DNA from: Bacteroides sp.
GTDB taxonomy: Bacteria > Bacteroidota > Bacteroidia > Bacteroidales > Muribaculaceae
DNA length: 48,973 bases
Direction of reading: 5' to 3'
Assembly (NCBI GenBank): GCA_014802435.1
Contig: JAAVCG010000040.1
Coordinates: forward strand, 1-48,973
The stretch's first letter is position 1, and each line of letters starts with the position of its first letter. The translations under genes were made by a program, and so were the position numbers. Positions 1 through 8,300 of the stretch are shown here, in pieces. The notes under the pieces were generated by a model. The model was not told where the DNA came from, searched no databases, and worked only from the letters and a program-made list of their open reading frames with translations.

Positions 1-113
1 ATGAGGAGCTCAAAGTCCGTGAACGTTTGCGCCAGGATGCTGTCAATGCACTCGCGCAGATAGCGCGAGGCATTAAACATTGGCATGCAAACAGAGATTT
101 TGGGCGTAGTCAT
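1..113 (-). CDS. Family 2 glycosyltransferase, N-terminal fragment
   Basis: Only the first 37 codons are present; the gene runs off the left edge. The ATG at 113 opens a peptide starting MTTPKISVCMPMFNASRYL, followed by RECIDSILAQTFTDFELL. This is the N-terminal strand and helix of a GT-A fold glycosyltransferase family 2 (pattern V-x-MP-x-(Y/F)N, then a conserved S(I/V)LxQTF-(T/S)-DFE-(L/I)). Such enzymes transfer a sugar from a nucleotide sugar at the inner face of the membrane, usually for capsule, LPS or exopolysaccharide. The donor and acceptor cannot be told. It has its own promoter at 145-152 and shares the upstream palindrome found before the next two genes. Confidence 0.85.
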   Translation of the reverse strand, partial: MTTPKISVCMPMFNASRYLRECIDSILAQTFTDFELL

Positions 114-144
114 GATTGGCTGTTTTTGGTGGATGATTTTGCTG

Positions 145-152
145 CAAAGTTA
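145..152 (-). promoter_or_regulatory. -7 element of glycosyltransferase promoter
   Basis: On the minus strand this reads TAACTTTG, a full match to the Bacteroidota -7 consensus TAnnTTTG, 31 nt before the ATG at 113. No well-spaced -33 TTTG is visible; a TTG lies 22 bp upstream. Confidence 0.7.
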
Positions 153-220
153 GGAATATTTTTTTGGATATACAGCAATAAATGGCGATTTTCACTCTCT
201 CAAAATTAGAGCTAATACAT

Positions 221-256
221 TGATTATCAATGTGTGCTGGAATCCAAATCTATCAA
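221..256 (-). promoter_or_regulatory. Shared upstream palindrome, copy 1
   Basis: On the minus strand TTGATAGATT (256-247), 16 bp, then TTGATAATCA (230-221), then exactly 68 bp to the TAACTTTG box at 152. The core extends to a perfect 13-bp palindrome, ATTGATAATCAAT. The same core at the same 68-bp distance precedes the genes starting at 640 and 2385. The natural reading is a binding site for a common regulator; which one is not known. Confidence 0.7.
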
Positions 257-274
257 TGCGATTTTACCCCGTTT

Positions 275-640
275 TTAGAGCACTTCTCCGGCATAACTTA
301 CGCCGGCGTCAGTGGAAAGTTCAATCTCAAACGGAGCCGATATGCTGACCTCATATCCGGCATTAAGCTCCGAGCCGGAGAGTGACACACTTTCGATTTC
401 AAGATTATCCTTGGAGATAGTCAGGGTGTAGACGCTCTCCTTCGAGTCAGCAACAAACACCCGAACCACCGGATTGACATACTCACCATAAATAGGTCTT
501 CCTGGAGCATGCTTGCCGTCGACAGGACGTCTCACCGGACGAAGAATGATCGACTTTGGAGAGGTTTGATCATCAGAGGAGTCTGCGAGCGCGGGCAATG
601 TCAGTAGTCCCAAAAGGGAAAGGATTGTTAAATTTTTCAT
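275..640 (-). CDS. Small secreted DUF3244-like protein
   Basis: A 121-aa protein with a cleavable signal peptide (MKNLTILSLLGLLTLPALAD, cleavage near residue 20). The mature part is about 100 residues of predicted beta strand: PKSIILRPV near residue 28, NPVVRVFVAD, VYTLTISKDN, then an acidic end with YEVSISAPFEIELS. The size, signal peptide and strand pattern resemble the Bacteroidales DUF3244 family, which adopts a small immunoglobulin-like sandwich of unknown role. It has its own TAnnTTTG promoter and the shared palindrome, and lies between the TPR regulator gene and the glycosyltransferase. The family call is from pattern memory, not a search. It might be a surface or periplasmic partner of the neighbouring TPR membrane protein; that is inference. 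Confidence 0.65.
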   Translation of the reverse strand: MKNLTILSLLGLLTLPALADSSDDQTSPKSIILRPVRRPVDGKHAPGRPIYGEYVNPVVRVFVADSKESVYTLTISKDNLEIESVSLSGSELNAGYEVSISAPFEIELSTDAGVSYAGEVL

Positions 641-669
641 GTGATGGTTATTTAAGGATTATTTGACTG

Positions 670-677
670 CAAAGTTA
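670..677 (-). promoter_or_regulatory. -7 element of DUF3244-like gene
   Basis: TAACTTTG on the minus strand, 29 nt before the ATG at 640. No TTTG lies at the normal 19-20 bp upstream, which suggests the promoter may need an activator. Confidence 0.65.
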
Positions 678-745
678 GGCATAATTATTCATATAAGCCC
701 TCTCAAATGCAATATTCATTCTCTCAACTCACACACGTAACATGC

Positions 746-781
746 TGATTATCAACAGTGGGCAAAATTTCAATCTATCAA
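746..781 (-). promoter_or_regulatory. Shared upstream palindrome, copy 2
   Basis: TTGATAGATT (781-772), 16 bp, TTGATAATCA (755-746), then 68 bp to TAACTTTG at 677. Both half-motifs and both spacings are identical to copy 1, although the intervening sequence is unrelated. Confidence 0.7.
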
Positions 782-828
782 ACTATCTACCGGGCGAAAT
801 TCTGCGTCCAATTATAGGGACAACAGCG

Positions 829-2385
829 CTAAAAATTATCAAGAATCTTGTTTATGATTGGAGAATCAACACTCTTGAGTTTCGCCTTTGCGCGTGACTT
901 AATATTATATATCGCGGAGGGTGATTTACCGATAATGAGAGAAATTACTCGAGTTGACACATTGATTATCGAGAGATAAACAACGGCCTTTTCAATATCC
1001 TTTAGGTCGATTTGATTCAACTCTTTCCAAAGTGTTTCATCACTCTCAGCAATTGTTTGTTCAATATTGTTGGTTAATTCCTGAGGCGAATTAAATTGAA
1101 GGCGCGTTCTAATTTGCTCAATCACTCGCTTATGATTTACTTTTGCCGATAGTTCAGCGTCAATAAAGACATTGCCGATATGTTCAATCCAGGCGAATTG
1201 ATTCAGGAATGCAGCAGATGCTCGTTGTTTAAGCTGATTAATGTTTGAGTTCAAATCTTGGATATACTCCGAATTACGGGAATCGATCTCTTTAAGTGCT
1301 TCATATTCTTTGCGTAGCGCATAGATCTGACTCTCTTTTTCCAAGATATTTTTACTCTCACTTAACCTATGGTTTCTGATCAGCAAAATTATCAGGATAA
1401 TCAAAAGGATTATTCCGATTGCGGAGACCGTCAGCAATCGGCGTGAGTTTTGAAGTTTGAGGTTCAGTTGTTGAGTCTTGGCGGCTTCATGACGCTGAAA
1501 TACTGACGCCATATTAGCCCGCGACATTTTAAATATAAGCTCGTTTTGTTCTGTAATAACGGAGCTATAGTAGTCAATGATTTCTTGCTGAGATTCCGGA
1601 TTATTCAAAACTTGTCCCTCTTTAATATTAGGCGACATTTCATAATCTAATCCGCTAAGAATTTCAAAAATTGAGTCTGCCTTTTGATACTCGCCAATAT
1701 TGAAGTACGACATATATTTTATCTCTTCAGCTCGCGTATTTTGCTGAAGACTCAATGAAATTGCCGAATCAGCATATTGGATAGCCTCTTGATGTCTACC
1801 TAATGTAATAAGCTCCTCTCCAATGTTTTCATATGCATTTTTTATCCATGCATCTTTACCCTCACACCTTTTGGCCAGTTCCAAAGATAGGCAGTGCCAT
1901 TTAAGAGACTCGATGTCATCATAATTCATTGAAAAAAGTACGGCAATATTAGATGCCGTTCTTGAAAGATTGAGAGTGTCTTTCAATTCAGTGGCAATAT
2001 CATAGGCCTCCAGCGCGTGCTCAAAAGCCGGAGTATAATCCTCAGCATAAAGATGAGTTGCTCCAAAATAATGATGAGCAAGCATCCGATGATAATTATC
2101 TCCGGAATCCTGATAATAACTGAGGGCTATTGAAATCAACGAATCATTCGTCACGAAAACTCTGTTTCTGTCCAACGCCTGCGAGAGCAGAAGTGCATGG
2201 CGCGCCTGAGGCTCCCCGCTGAGGGCGGAGCCGTCAATCTCCCGGAGGATGGCTAACGCCGAATCCGGGCGCTCTTCCATGATTGTCTCGGCCAGGTCAA
2301 GCTGCTGACCGACCTGCGATTTTTGGCAACCGCATAGCATCGCGGCCAAAAACATCAAGAAGGTGATAACCTTATACTGTATCAT
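829..2385 (-). CDS. TPR lipoprotein/transmembrane regulator with C-terminal HTH
   Basis: A 518-aa protein of a Bacteroidales-type architecture. Residues 1-20 are a lipoprotein signal with lipobox LCGC (Cys20). Residues about 25-280 form helical TPR-like repeats (for example LAILREIDGSAL, YHRMLAHHYFGATHLYAE, and NIGEELITLGRHQEAIQYAD). A single strong membrane span, ILLIILIILLI, lies near residues 323-336, followed by a coiled coil (about 342-390). The last about 60 residues look like a helix-turn-helix (VSTRVISLIIGKSPSAIYNI) similar in shape to LuxR or sigma region 4. This places the TPR part outside and the HTH inside the cytoplasm, as in a one-component membrane-bound regulator. DNA binding is inferred from the helix pattern only. 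It is preceded by its own promoter and the third copy of the palindrome, so it may regulate itself and the two downstream genes. Confidence 0.7.
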   Translation of the reverse strand: MIQYKVITFLMFLAAMLCGCQKSQVGQQLDLAETIMEERPDSALAILREIDGSALSGEPQARHALLLSQALDRNRVFVTNDSLISIALSYYQDSGDNYHRMLAHHYFGATHLYAEDYTPAFEHALEAYDIATELKDTLNLSRTASNIAVLFSMNYDDIESLKWHCLSLELAKRCEGKDAWIKNAYENIGEELITLGRHQEAIQYADSAISLSLQQNTRAEEIKYMSYFNIGEYQKADSIFEILSGLDYEMSPNIKEGQVLNNPESQQEIIDYYSSVITEQNELIFKMSRANMASVFQRHEAAKTQQLNLKLQNSRRLLTVSAIGIILLIILIILLIRNHRLSESKNILEKESQIYALRKEYEALKEIDSRNSEYIQDLNSNINQLKQRASAAFLNQFAWIEHIGNVFIDAELSAKVNHKRVIEQIRTRLQFNSPQELTNNIEQTIAESDETLWKELNQIDLKDIEKAVVYLSIINVSTRVISLIIGKSPSAIYNIKSRAKAKLKSVDSPIINKILDNF

Positions 2386-2416
2386 TATTTATCTATAGTT
2401 TTTATATCTAAGAATG

Positions 2417-2424
2417 CAAAGTTA
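2417..2424 (-). promoter_or_regulatory. -7 element of TPR regulator gene
   Basis: TAACTTTG on the minus strand, 31 nt before the ATG at 2385, the same leader length as for the gene starting at 113. A TTG lies 18 bp upstream. Confidence 0.65.
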
Positions 2425-2492
2425 CGGATAAAATTTGGATTTCAAGCAAATTCGAGCAAATTAAATTTTCTACAAAATAGGGCTTAACTTAT

Positions 2493-2502
2493 TGATTATC
2501 AA
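2493..2502 (-). promoter_or_regulatory. Shared upstream palindrome, copy 3
   Basis: TTGATAATCA on the minus strand, within a perfect 13-bp palindrome ATTGATAATCAAT at 2491-2503, again exactly 68 bp before TAACTTTG at 2424. The second upstream half-motif is degenerate here, but a TTGATTTT lies at 2518-2511. Confidence 0.7.
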
Positions 2503-2584
2503 TATGCGTTAAAATCAATTTTTCTTCACCCCGATTTTTCGAGCAATTTTCAGGCATAAATGAGGCCCTCATTCCGGTTAGCGC

Positions 2585-2708
2585 GGCTGCGCAGCCTATG
2601 GAAAGGCGGATTCCGATCCGCCGCCACATCCGGCCATGTCGCAAAACCATGAATTATGCAACACCCTCCAAAACACATGGCGGCGGATCGGAATCCGCCT
2701 CTCCATAG
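2585..2708. repeat. Inverted pair of palindromic repeat A
   Basis: A 12-bp perfect palindrome (GGCTGCGCAGCC, 2585-2596) abuts repeat A at 2596-2625: CTATGGAAA followed by the hairpin GGCGGAT-TCCG-ATCCGCC. A second copy lies inverted at 2679-2708, about 53 bp away. Single copies recur at 9722, 44122 and 48840. All are intergenic, and their translations are spurious small reading frames. Confidence 0.85.
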
Positions 2709-2712
2709 AGTA

Positions 2713-2833
2713 CATGACCGGGCTTCGTGGCGCCCTCGCCACGATGGAGCGCAGCTCCACAATTACACAAATAGTAGCGAAGTTGATGGCGCTGACGCAC
2801 CACCGTGGCGAGGGCGCCACGGTGCCCGGTCAT
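2713..2833. repeat. Inverted pair of palindromic repeat B
   Basis: Repeat B (2713-2764) starts CATGACCGGGC and holds two hairpins: CGTGGCG-CCCT-CGCCACG and TGGAGC-GCA-GCTCCA. A second copy lies inverted at 2787-2833, with stem CCGTGGCG-AGGG-CGCCACGG. The changes between copies keep the stems paired, which points to selection on structure. Further copies are at 5143, 5230 and 48909. Confidence 0.85.
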
Positions 2834-2912
2834 CTACCCACCCAAAGTTCTGCAAACACCCTCAAACGGATTATTTAGGGAGGGATTGGGGCAGATTTTG
2901 GGGAATTTTTAT

Positions 2913-2920
2913 TAACTTTG
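2913..2920 (+). promoter_or_regulatory. -7 element of GH95 gene
   Basis: TAACTTTG, with only four bases between it and the ATG at 2925. If this box is used, transcription would start at or just inside the start codon, giving a leaderless or nearly leaderless mRNA. An alternative start would be the ATG at 2955. Confidence 0.55.
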
Positions 2921-2924
2921 CGGT

Positions 2925-5108
2925 ATGAAGCGGATTGTTTTGAGAATTATCGCGATGGGATGCGCCATGATGGCGTGTCCGGACGTAAGCGCAGGCGAGG
3001 AGCTGATGCTCTGGTATCGTCAGCCGGCACATAACTGGGTAACCGAGGCTCTTCCGATAGGTAATGGCGACATGGGAGCGATGATTTTCGGCGACCCCGT
3101 GGCCGACCATATTCAGTTCAACGAGAAAACCCTCTGGAGGGGTTCGGACGGGGCTAACGACCTGGGAACGTATCTCAACTTTGGCGACCTATACATCACG
3201 TTTACAGACTCCCTCGACGAAAAGTCGGACTATATTCGCCGCCTTGACCTGAGCCATGCGCTGGCAACTGTTGACTATACTACGGCGGCAGGAGGCTATT
3301 CTCATGAATATTTTGCGTCGAATCCTGACGGGGTCATCGCCATAAGGTATACCGCGCCGGGGGGCTCCGGACGCACCGCAGAAATCCGCCTCAGCAGTGG
3401 CCAGGGGGCTGCGACAGCCTATTCTCCCGCAGGCAACGCTTCATTTTCCGGCCAACTGGACAACGGAATGAAATATCATTGCGGAGCGATGGTCCTGGCC
3501 CCAGATGGACAGATTGAGGCCTCAGACCGGGGCCTGACAGTCAACGGAGCCGAAGACATTATCATCTTCCTTAGTTGCGCAACGGATTTTGACCCTCTCC
3601 AAGCCGGTCATTTAAGCGGCGAAGACCCTTCAGCGGGCGTTAACCACCGACTTCACAACGCAATCAGCAAGGGTTATGAGCGGGTCAAGGCTGACCATAT
3701 CGCTGACCATTCCCGGCTATTCAGTCGGATTGACTTCGCGCTGAGCGGCGCAAGAAATGACCTCCCGACGGACTCGCTTCTTCGCTCCGACAGCGCCGCC
3801 CACCGGGCCATGACAGACATGCTCATTTTCCAATATGGGCGCTATCTGACTATTGCCTCCTCACGCGGCGGCGCCGTGCCCTCTAATCTCCAGGGCATCT
3901 GGAACAAGGATGGCTCAGCCACCAAGTCAGCCGTCTGGGCCTCGGATATTCATTCCAATATCAATGTGCAGATGAACTATTGGCCCGTGGAATCGGCCAA
4001 CCTGAGCGAATGTCATATGCCTCTGCTCAATTATCTGCGCAATGAGGCTCTGCGCCCCGGAGGAGCATGGCAACGCAATGCGGCAGACTTAGGCGCCGAC
4101 GAAGGATGGGTGGTCAACACCGCGGGAAATATTTTTGGCGGCTCAAGCGCCTACAAAGCCGGAAAATATTCCGTCGCCGGGGCCTGGCTATGTGACCATT
4201 TATGGCAACATTATGTCTACACTCTTGACCGGGCTTTTCTCCGGGAACATGCATGGCCGCTGATGCAATCCGCGGCCCGATTCTGGCTCAAACGGTTGGT
4301 CCGGGCCAACGACGGCTCTCTTGAATGTCCAAACGAGTATTCGCCGGAGCATGGACACATTCAAAACGCCACGGCCCATTCTCAGCAAATCGTCACCATG
4401 CTTTTCAGCAACACCCTCGCGGCGATTGACTCCCTCGGATTGACGGAGAATCAGGCGCTTAGAGACTCCGTTTCTACAGCCCTGGAGCATCTCGACCGCG
4501 GATTGAGAGTAGACTCCTGCGGCTTGCTGCGGGAATGGAAATATCAGGCTAACACGCCGAATTTGCCCGCCGACACGCTCTATTGGGCCAACGACGAGGC
4601 AAACGTCTGGCAGGGTCATCGACATCTCTCCCATCTGATAGGCCTCTATCCGGGATTCCTGATTTCACCCGACGGCGATCAAGAGCTATTCAACGCTGCC
4701 CGGGCGACGCTCAATGACCGGGGACTGACCTCTACGGGCTGGGGCCGCGCCTGGCGCATCGCCCTGAGAGCGCGCACTCGCGACGGCAAAGCGGCCTACG
4801 AGGCCCTTCGCGGGTTTGCCCACCCTACCCGCTCGTTAAAATATGACTGGCACGGCGGACTTTACGACAATCTGCTTGACGCCCACGCTACATCCGTCTT
4901 TCAGATTGACGGCAACTTCGGGGCGACGGCCGCCATTGCCGAGATGCTGCTATTCAGCGGCCCGGACGGGATGATTGCCCTGCCTGCCCTACCCTCCGAA
5001 TGGCCCGACGGGCACATCCGGGGACTCAAGGCCCGGGGAAACATTGAGGTCAACATAACCTGGGCCGACGGAAAAGTGACCTCAATGGAAACCATCAGGC
5101 AAAAATAA
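2925..5108 (+). CDS. GH95 family alpha-L-fucosidase, secreted
   Basis: A 727-aa glycoside hydrolase of family 95, which removes alpha-1,2-linked L-fucose (some members L-galactose) by inversion. Residues 1-23 are a signal peptide; the MMAC within it could be a weak lipobox. The mature N-terminus shows the family hallmark LWYRQPAHNWVTEALPIGNG, then GAMIFGD and FNEKTLWRG. The catalytic (alpha/alpha)6 barrel contains NLQGIWN, INVQMNYWPVESANL, NEYSPEHG (general acid Glu region) and FQIDGNFG (Asp that helps activate water through the Asn pair). The C-terminus has the usual beta domain (LPALPSEWPDGHIRGLKARG). The length is slightly below the family's usual 750-800. It converges with the GH18 protein gene, which suggests a joint role in host or milk fucosylated glycan use. 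The substrate linkage is family knowledge, not seen. Confidence 0.93.
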   Translation: MKRIVLRIIAMGCAMMACPDVSAGEELMLWYRQPAHNWVTEALPIGNGDMGAMIFGDPVADHIQFNEKTLWRGSDGANDLGTYLNFGDLYITFTDSLDEKSDYIRRLDLSHALATVDYTTAAGGYSHEYFASNPDGVIAIRYTAPGGSGRTAEIRLSSGQGAATAYSPAGNASFSGQLDNGMKYHCGAMVLAPDGQIEASDRGLTVNGAEDIIIFLSCATDFDPLQAGHLSGEDPSAGVNHRLHNAISKGYERVKADHIADHSRLFSRIDFALSGARNDLPTDSLLRSDSAAHRAMTDMLIFQYGRYLTIASSRGGAVPSNLQGIWNKDGSATKSAVWASDIHSNINVQMNYWPVESANLSECHMPLLNYLRNEALRPGGAWQRNAADLGADEGWVVNTAGNIFGGSSAYKAGKYSVAGAWLCDHLWQHYVYTLDRAFLREHAWPLMQSAARFWLKRLVRANDGSLECPNEYSPEHGHIQNATAHSQQIVTMLFSNTLAAIDSLGLTENQALRDSVSTALEHLDRGLRVDSCGLLREWKYQANTPNLPADTLYWANDEANVWQGHRHLSHLIGLYPGFLISPDGDQELFNAARATLNDRGLTSTGWGRAWRIALRARTRDGKAAYEALRGFAHPTRSLKYDWHGGLYDNLLDAHATSVFQIDGNFGATAAIAEMLLFSGPDGMIALPALPSEWPDGHIRGLKARGNIEVNITWADGKVTSMETIRQK

Positions 5109-5142
5109 AGAAGATGTTGCAAAATTATGATTTAGAGAAAGC

Positions 5143-5285
5143 CACTGGGCTCCGTGGCGCCCTCGCCACGGTGGCGCGTCAGCGCCATAATTTCCGCATT
5201 AAGATTGAGGACTAATTCATTGAGACGTAAATTGTGGAGCTTGCGCTCCATCGTGGCGAGGGCGCCACGATGCCCAGTCATGTAC
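5143..5285. repeat. Inverted pair of palindromic repeat B between convergent genes
   Basis: Copy at 5143-5192 (stem CCGTGGCG-CCCT-CGCCACGG plus TGGCGC-GTCA-GCGCCA) and an inverted copy at 5230-5285 (TGGAGC-TTGC-GCTCCA plus CGTGGCG-AGGG-CGCCACG). They fill the space between the 3' ends of the GH95 and GH18 genes, where such hairpins could also end transcription from either side. Confidence 0.85.
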
Positions 5286-5333
5286 TCTCCCTATGTTTTG
5301 CAACAGCCTCCAGTTAAAAGTTATAACCTCAGC

Positions 5334-8300
5334 TTAGAAGACCACTTTGCGGCCATTGACAATGTAAATTCCGCGCTTGGGGGAAGTTACCTTGCGGCCT
5401 TGCAGGTCGTAAATTGTGCCTGAGTTGTCAGTGTCAGTGGTGATTTCGCTGATAGCGTCCACTTCATCTGTAATCTTCAGCCATGAGGAATTGCTCCGCG
5501 AGGATTCCACATAGGCGCGGTTGCGTCCCTCGGAGGGGCGATTGGCAATAAAGGCGGGAGTGCCGTTATGGTCGCCGAGCCGGAAGGCCGCGGCGGGCGC
5601 ATCGCCGGCAAAGAAATAGCCTTTCAGATGATTGGTGACATCGCGGGGCGCCTCAGCTTCTTCGGCGGCAAAGCGCAGGGTCACGCTTTCGGCGTCGGCC
5701 TTAATCAGCACCGGAAGTCCGGCGGGAATGATTGAGCCTTCAAGTGCGGTCAGGTAGAGTTTCTCTTCGCGGGCATGTGCCGTATAGACCTTATCGGGCG
5801 CTTCCATGGCAAAGGGAAGAGCCACGGCGGCATAATACTCGTTGCCGGCGGCAACAGCCGGGACGGTGACTTCGTCAACTTCCTCGGCGGTCCACCATGC
5901 AGAGCCGGCCTCAGAATCGCCGGTCTGGACCTTAGCATTAGTCTGCGCGCTGAGTGTGCGCGAGCCCAAATCCCATGAGCCGCCATAGGGACGACCGCCG
6001 TCAAAGGCAAACGTGCCGTCAGGGCTCATCAGCACATAGTAAACCGCCGGAGTCGAGGAAGTTCCGTTCTGCTGACCGGTGCGATTGGCCGGTTCGTCCA
6101 AATAGACGCCCTGCGCCGTGAGGACAAACTTGTTGGCGCCGACGCGCGCAATCTTAAACATCTGCTGAGGATTGTCTGAATCCATGGAGGCTACGACGAG
6201 CTTCTTGTCTTCATCGATGGTCAGATATTTTGAGCCCTGCTCTTTATTCGAGAAGCGATAAACGCGGTTGAGCTGAAGTCCGGAGGGCGTGAGCGAGATG
6301 GTATGGTTCTTCTCATCGATAGCGACCGAGGCATTGGTGGAGTTTTCGCAGTAAGTTGTCACTCCGATATTGCCGTCGTAATAAATCGTAGACCCGTTGC
6401 CGACAATGTCACCATCGCCGATAACAAGTCCCGTTGAGCCGCCATCGGTCAAAACGGTATATTCCACAAGGGAGGAAACCGGTTCTTCGACGGGCTCAAA
6501 GACCCATTGTGAGGACCAAAGCTTGGGATTATTGCCTTCGGCATTGGCATCGGTGGTGATGTCTACGGCCATATTGACGCGAGTGGTTTCCTCATAATGA
6601 GAAACGAGGTAATCGGTGTCAGACATTTGAAGTTGGAGCTGACCCATGCTATTACCGGCCACAACCGGGAAGACGCGCGCCTTAGCCGCATCAGCGGTCA
6701 TCGAACCGTCGGCGGCCAGATATTCACCATTGTTATTGCAGAGGGTAAAGCCATTTCCGGCGTCCGTGACTGTCCACTGATAATCCGCGCTAAGATTAGC
6801 GGGGCGAGTAGCGGTGATGGTCAGTCCGTTGGCATCGGCCGCGAGGAAGCGCGCCGCATTTTCTTCATAGCGGTTCACACCATAGACATAGTAGCGCACT
6901 CCGTCAAGCGGCGCACCGACAGCAGAGGGTGAAGACGCCAGATAGGCCTCAACAGCCTTATTGAGCGAGGCGGCATCCGAGAGGCCCAATTTTGCAATAT
7001 TGATGGCATTGAGCAGGTTGGCGCGCTCGGTTGAGCCCTCGCCGGGATAGCCGGGAGTGTTGGCATAAACTTGCAGAGCGGCAAGGATGGCTTCTTCATT
7101 GAGCGAGGTGTCAAATCCGCCCTGGTCGGCGGGGTCATCGGTCGCCTCGGGGCCGTTGGGGTCATTTTCCGGAGCCGGAGCGGCAGAGTCAACCTCAGTC
7201 ACAAGCAGTTCGACATTAGAGTTGAGGGCATATGAGGCGCCGCGAGCAAGCGAATATTTATGGGTTGAGGCAAGGTCATTGCCCAGGTCCCAATACATGA
7301 TGCCGCCCAGGTCGTTTTCAACTGTATATTGCGTGCGCTCAATGGTTTGGTCAAATCCGGTCAGATAGTAATAACAGTCATTGGCAGAGTTATAGATAAC
7401 ATCGTCAGAGGGTCGAACCGTGCTGTTATATATGCCCTTATAGCCGGCGGGATAGAAGCCGGGGTGAGAACTGCCCACTCGCGAGCCGCCGGTGGCAGAG
7501 GTCCAGCCGCCGGAAGTGGTGGTGGCATAGCTCATCACGATTTTATCCTTCGGATAGCCATGGTTCACAAAGTCTTCGGCGCGCGCCGTATAGTAAGGCA
7601 TGGTGAAGATGGGGGTCTGACCCGGTCCGTAAATCTGGAAATAGAAGCGGTCCACGCAGTCCATCTTGTCGACGGGAAAAGCGTAAGTGACGGCATGAGG
7701 AGTAACCGTCAGTTCCTTGCCTTCTTGAAGGAGTTTGCGAGTTTCCTGACAAATCAGGGCAATATTGTTCCATCCCCCGGCGGAATAGGTCCATTCGAAG
7801 TCAAAGTCAATGCCATCAAAGTCCGGGTCATTGCCAATCTCGGCCAAGGCCTTGGCCAGCTTAGTGCGGTTTGATGCATTGCTGAAACAGTTGTCGAAGC
7901 TGCCGGCACTGATGGTCACCACATATTTCACGCCGCGCATGCCCGCGTTATATTCGCGCATGGTGCGGTAAATGCGGTTGAGCGAGAAGGAGTCAAATCC
8001 GGGTTCCTCGGCATTGTCAAACAGATAGCAGGCATCCATTGAATTCCACAGGTTACCGGCCACTGTCACTTTATTGTCGGCCAAGGGGAGCTGAGAGGCG
8101 TCGCTCTTCATTTGGTCAGTTGTGCGCGCGCCTTTCCAAATCATGATTTCTTCAAACTTACCCTTAAAGCCGGTGCCAATCACGGGCTTCACGCTCGAGG
8201 AGGTGAGGGTATGAGTATCAACGCTGACCGAAGTAACCTTGCTGCCCACAAGCACATCAAAGCCGCTGGAAGTATTGCAGATGCCAATGTGGACCCACTT

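Noticed and set aside
2550-2928. Several open frames of 70-90 codons on both strands
   Set aside because: They are translations of palindromic repeats A and B; no promoter or start context, and the peptides recur wherever the repeats recur.
5154-5423. 89-codon open frame on the plus strand
   Set aside because: It begins inside repeat B and runs antisense into the 3' end of the GH18 gene.
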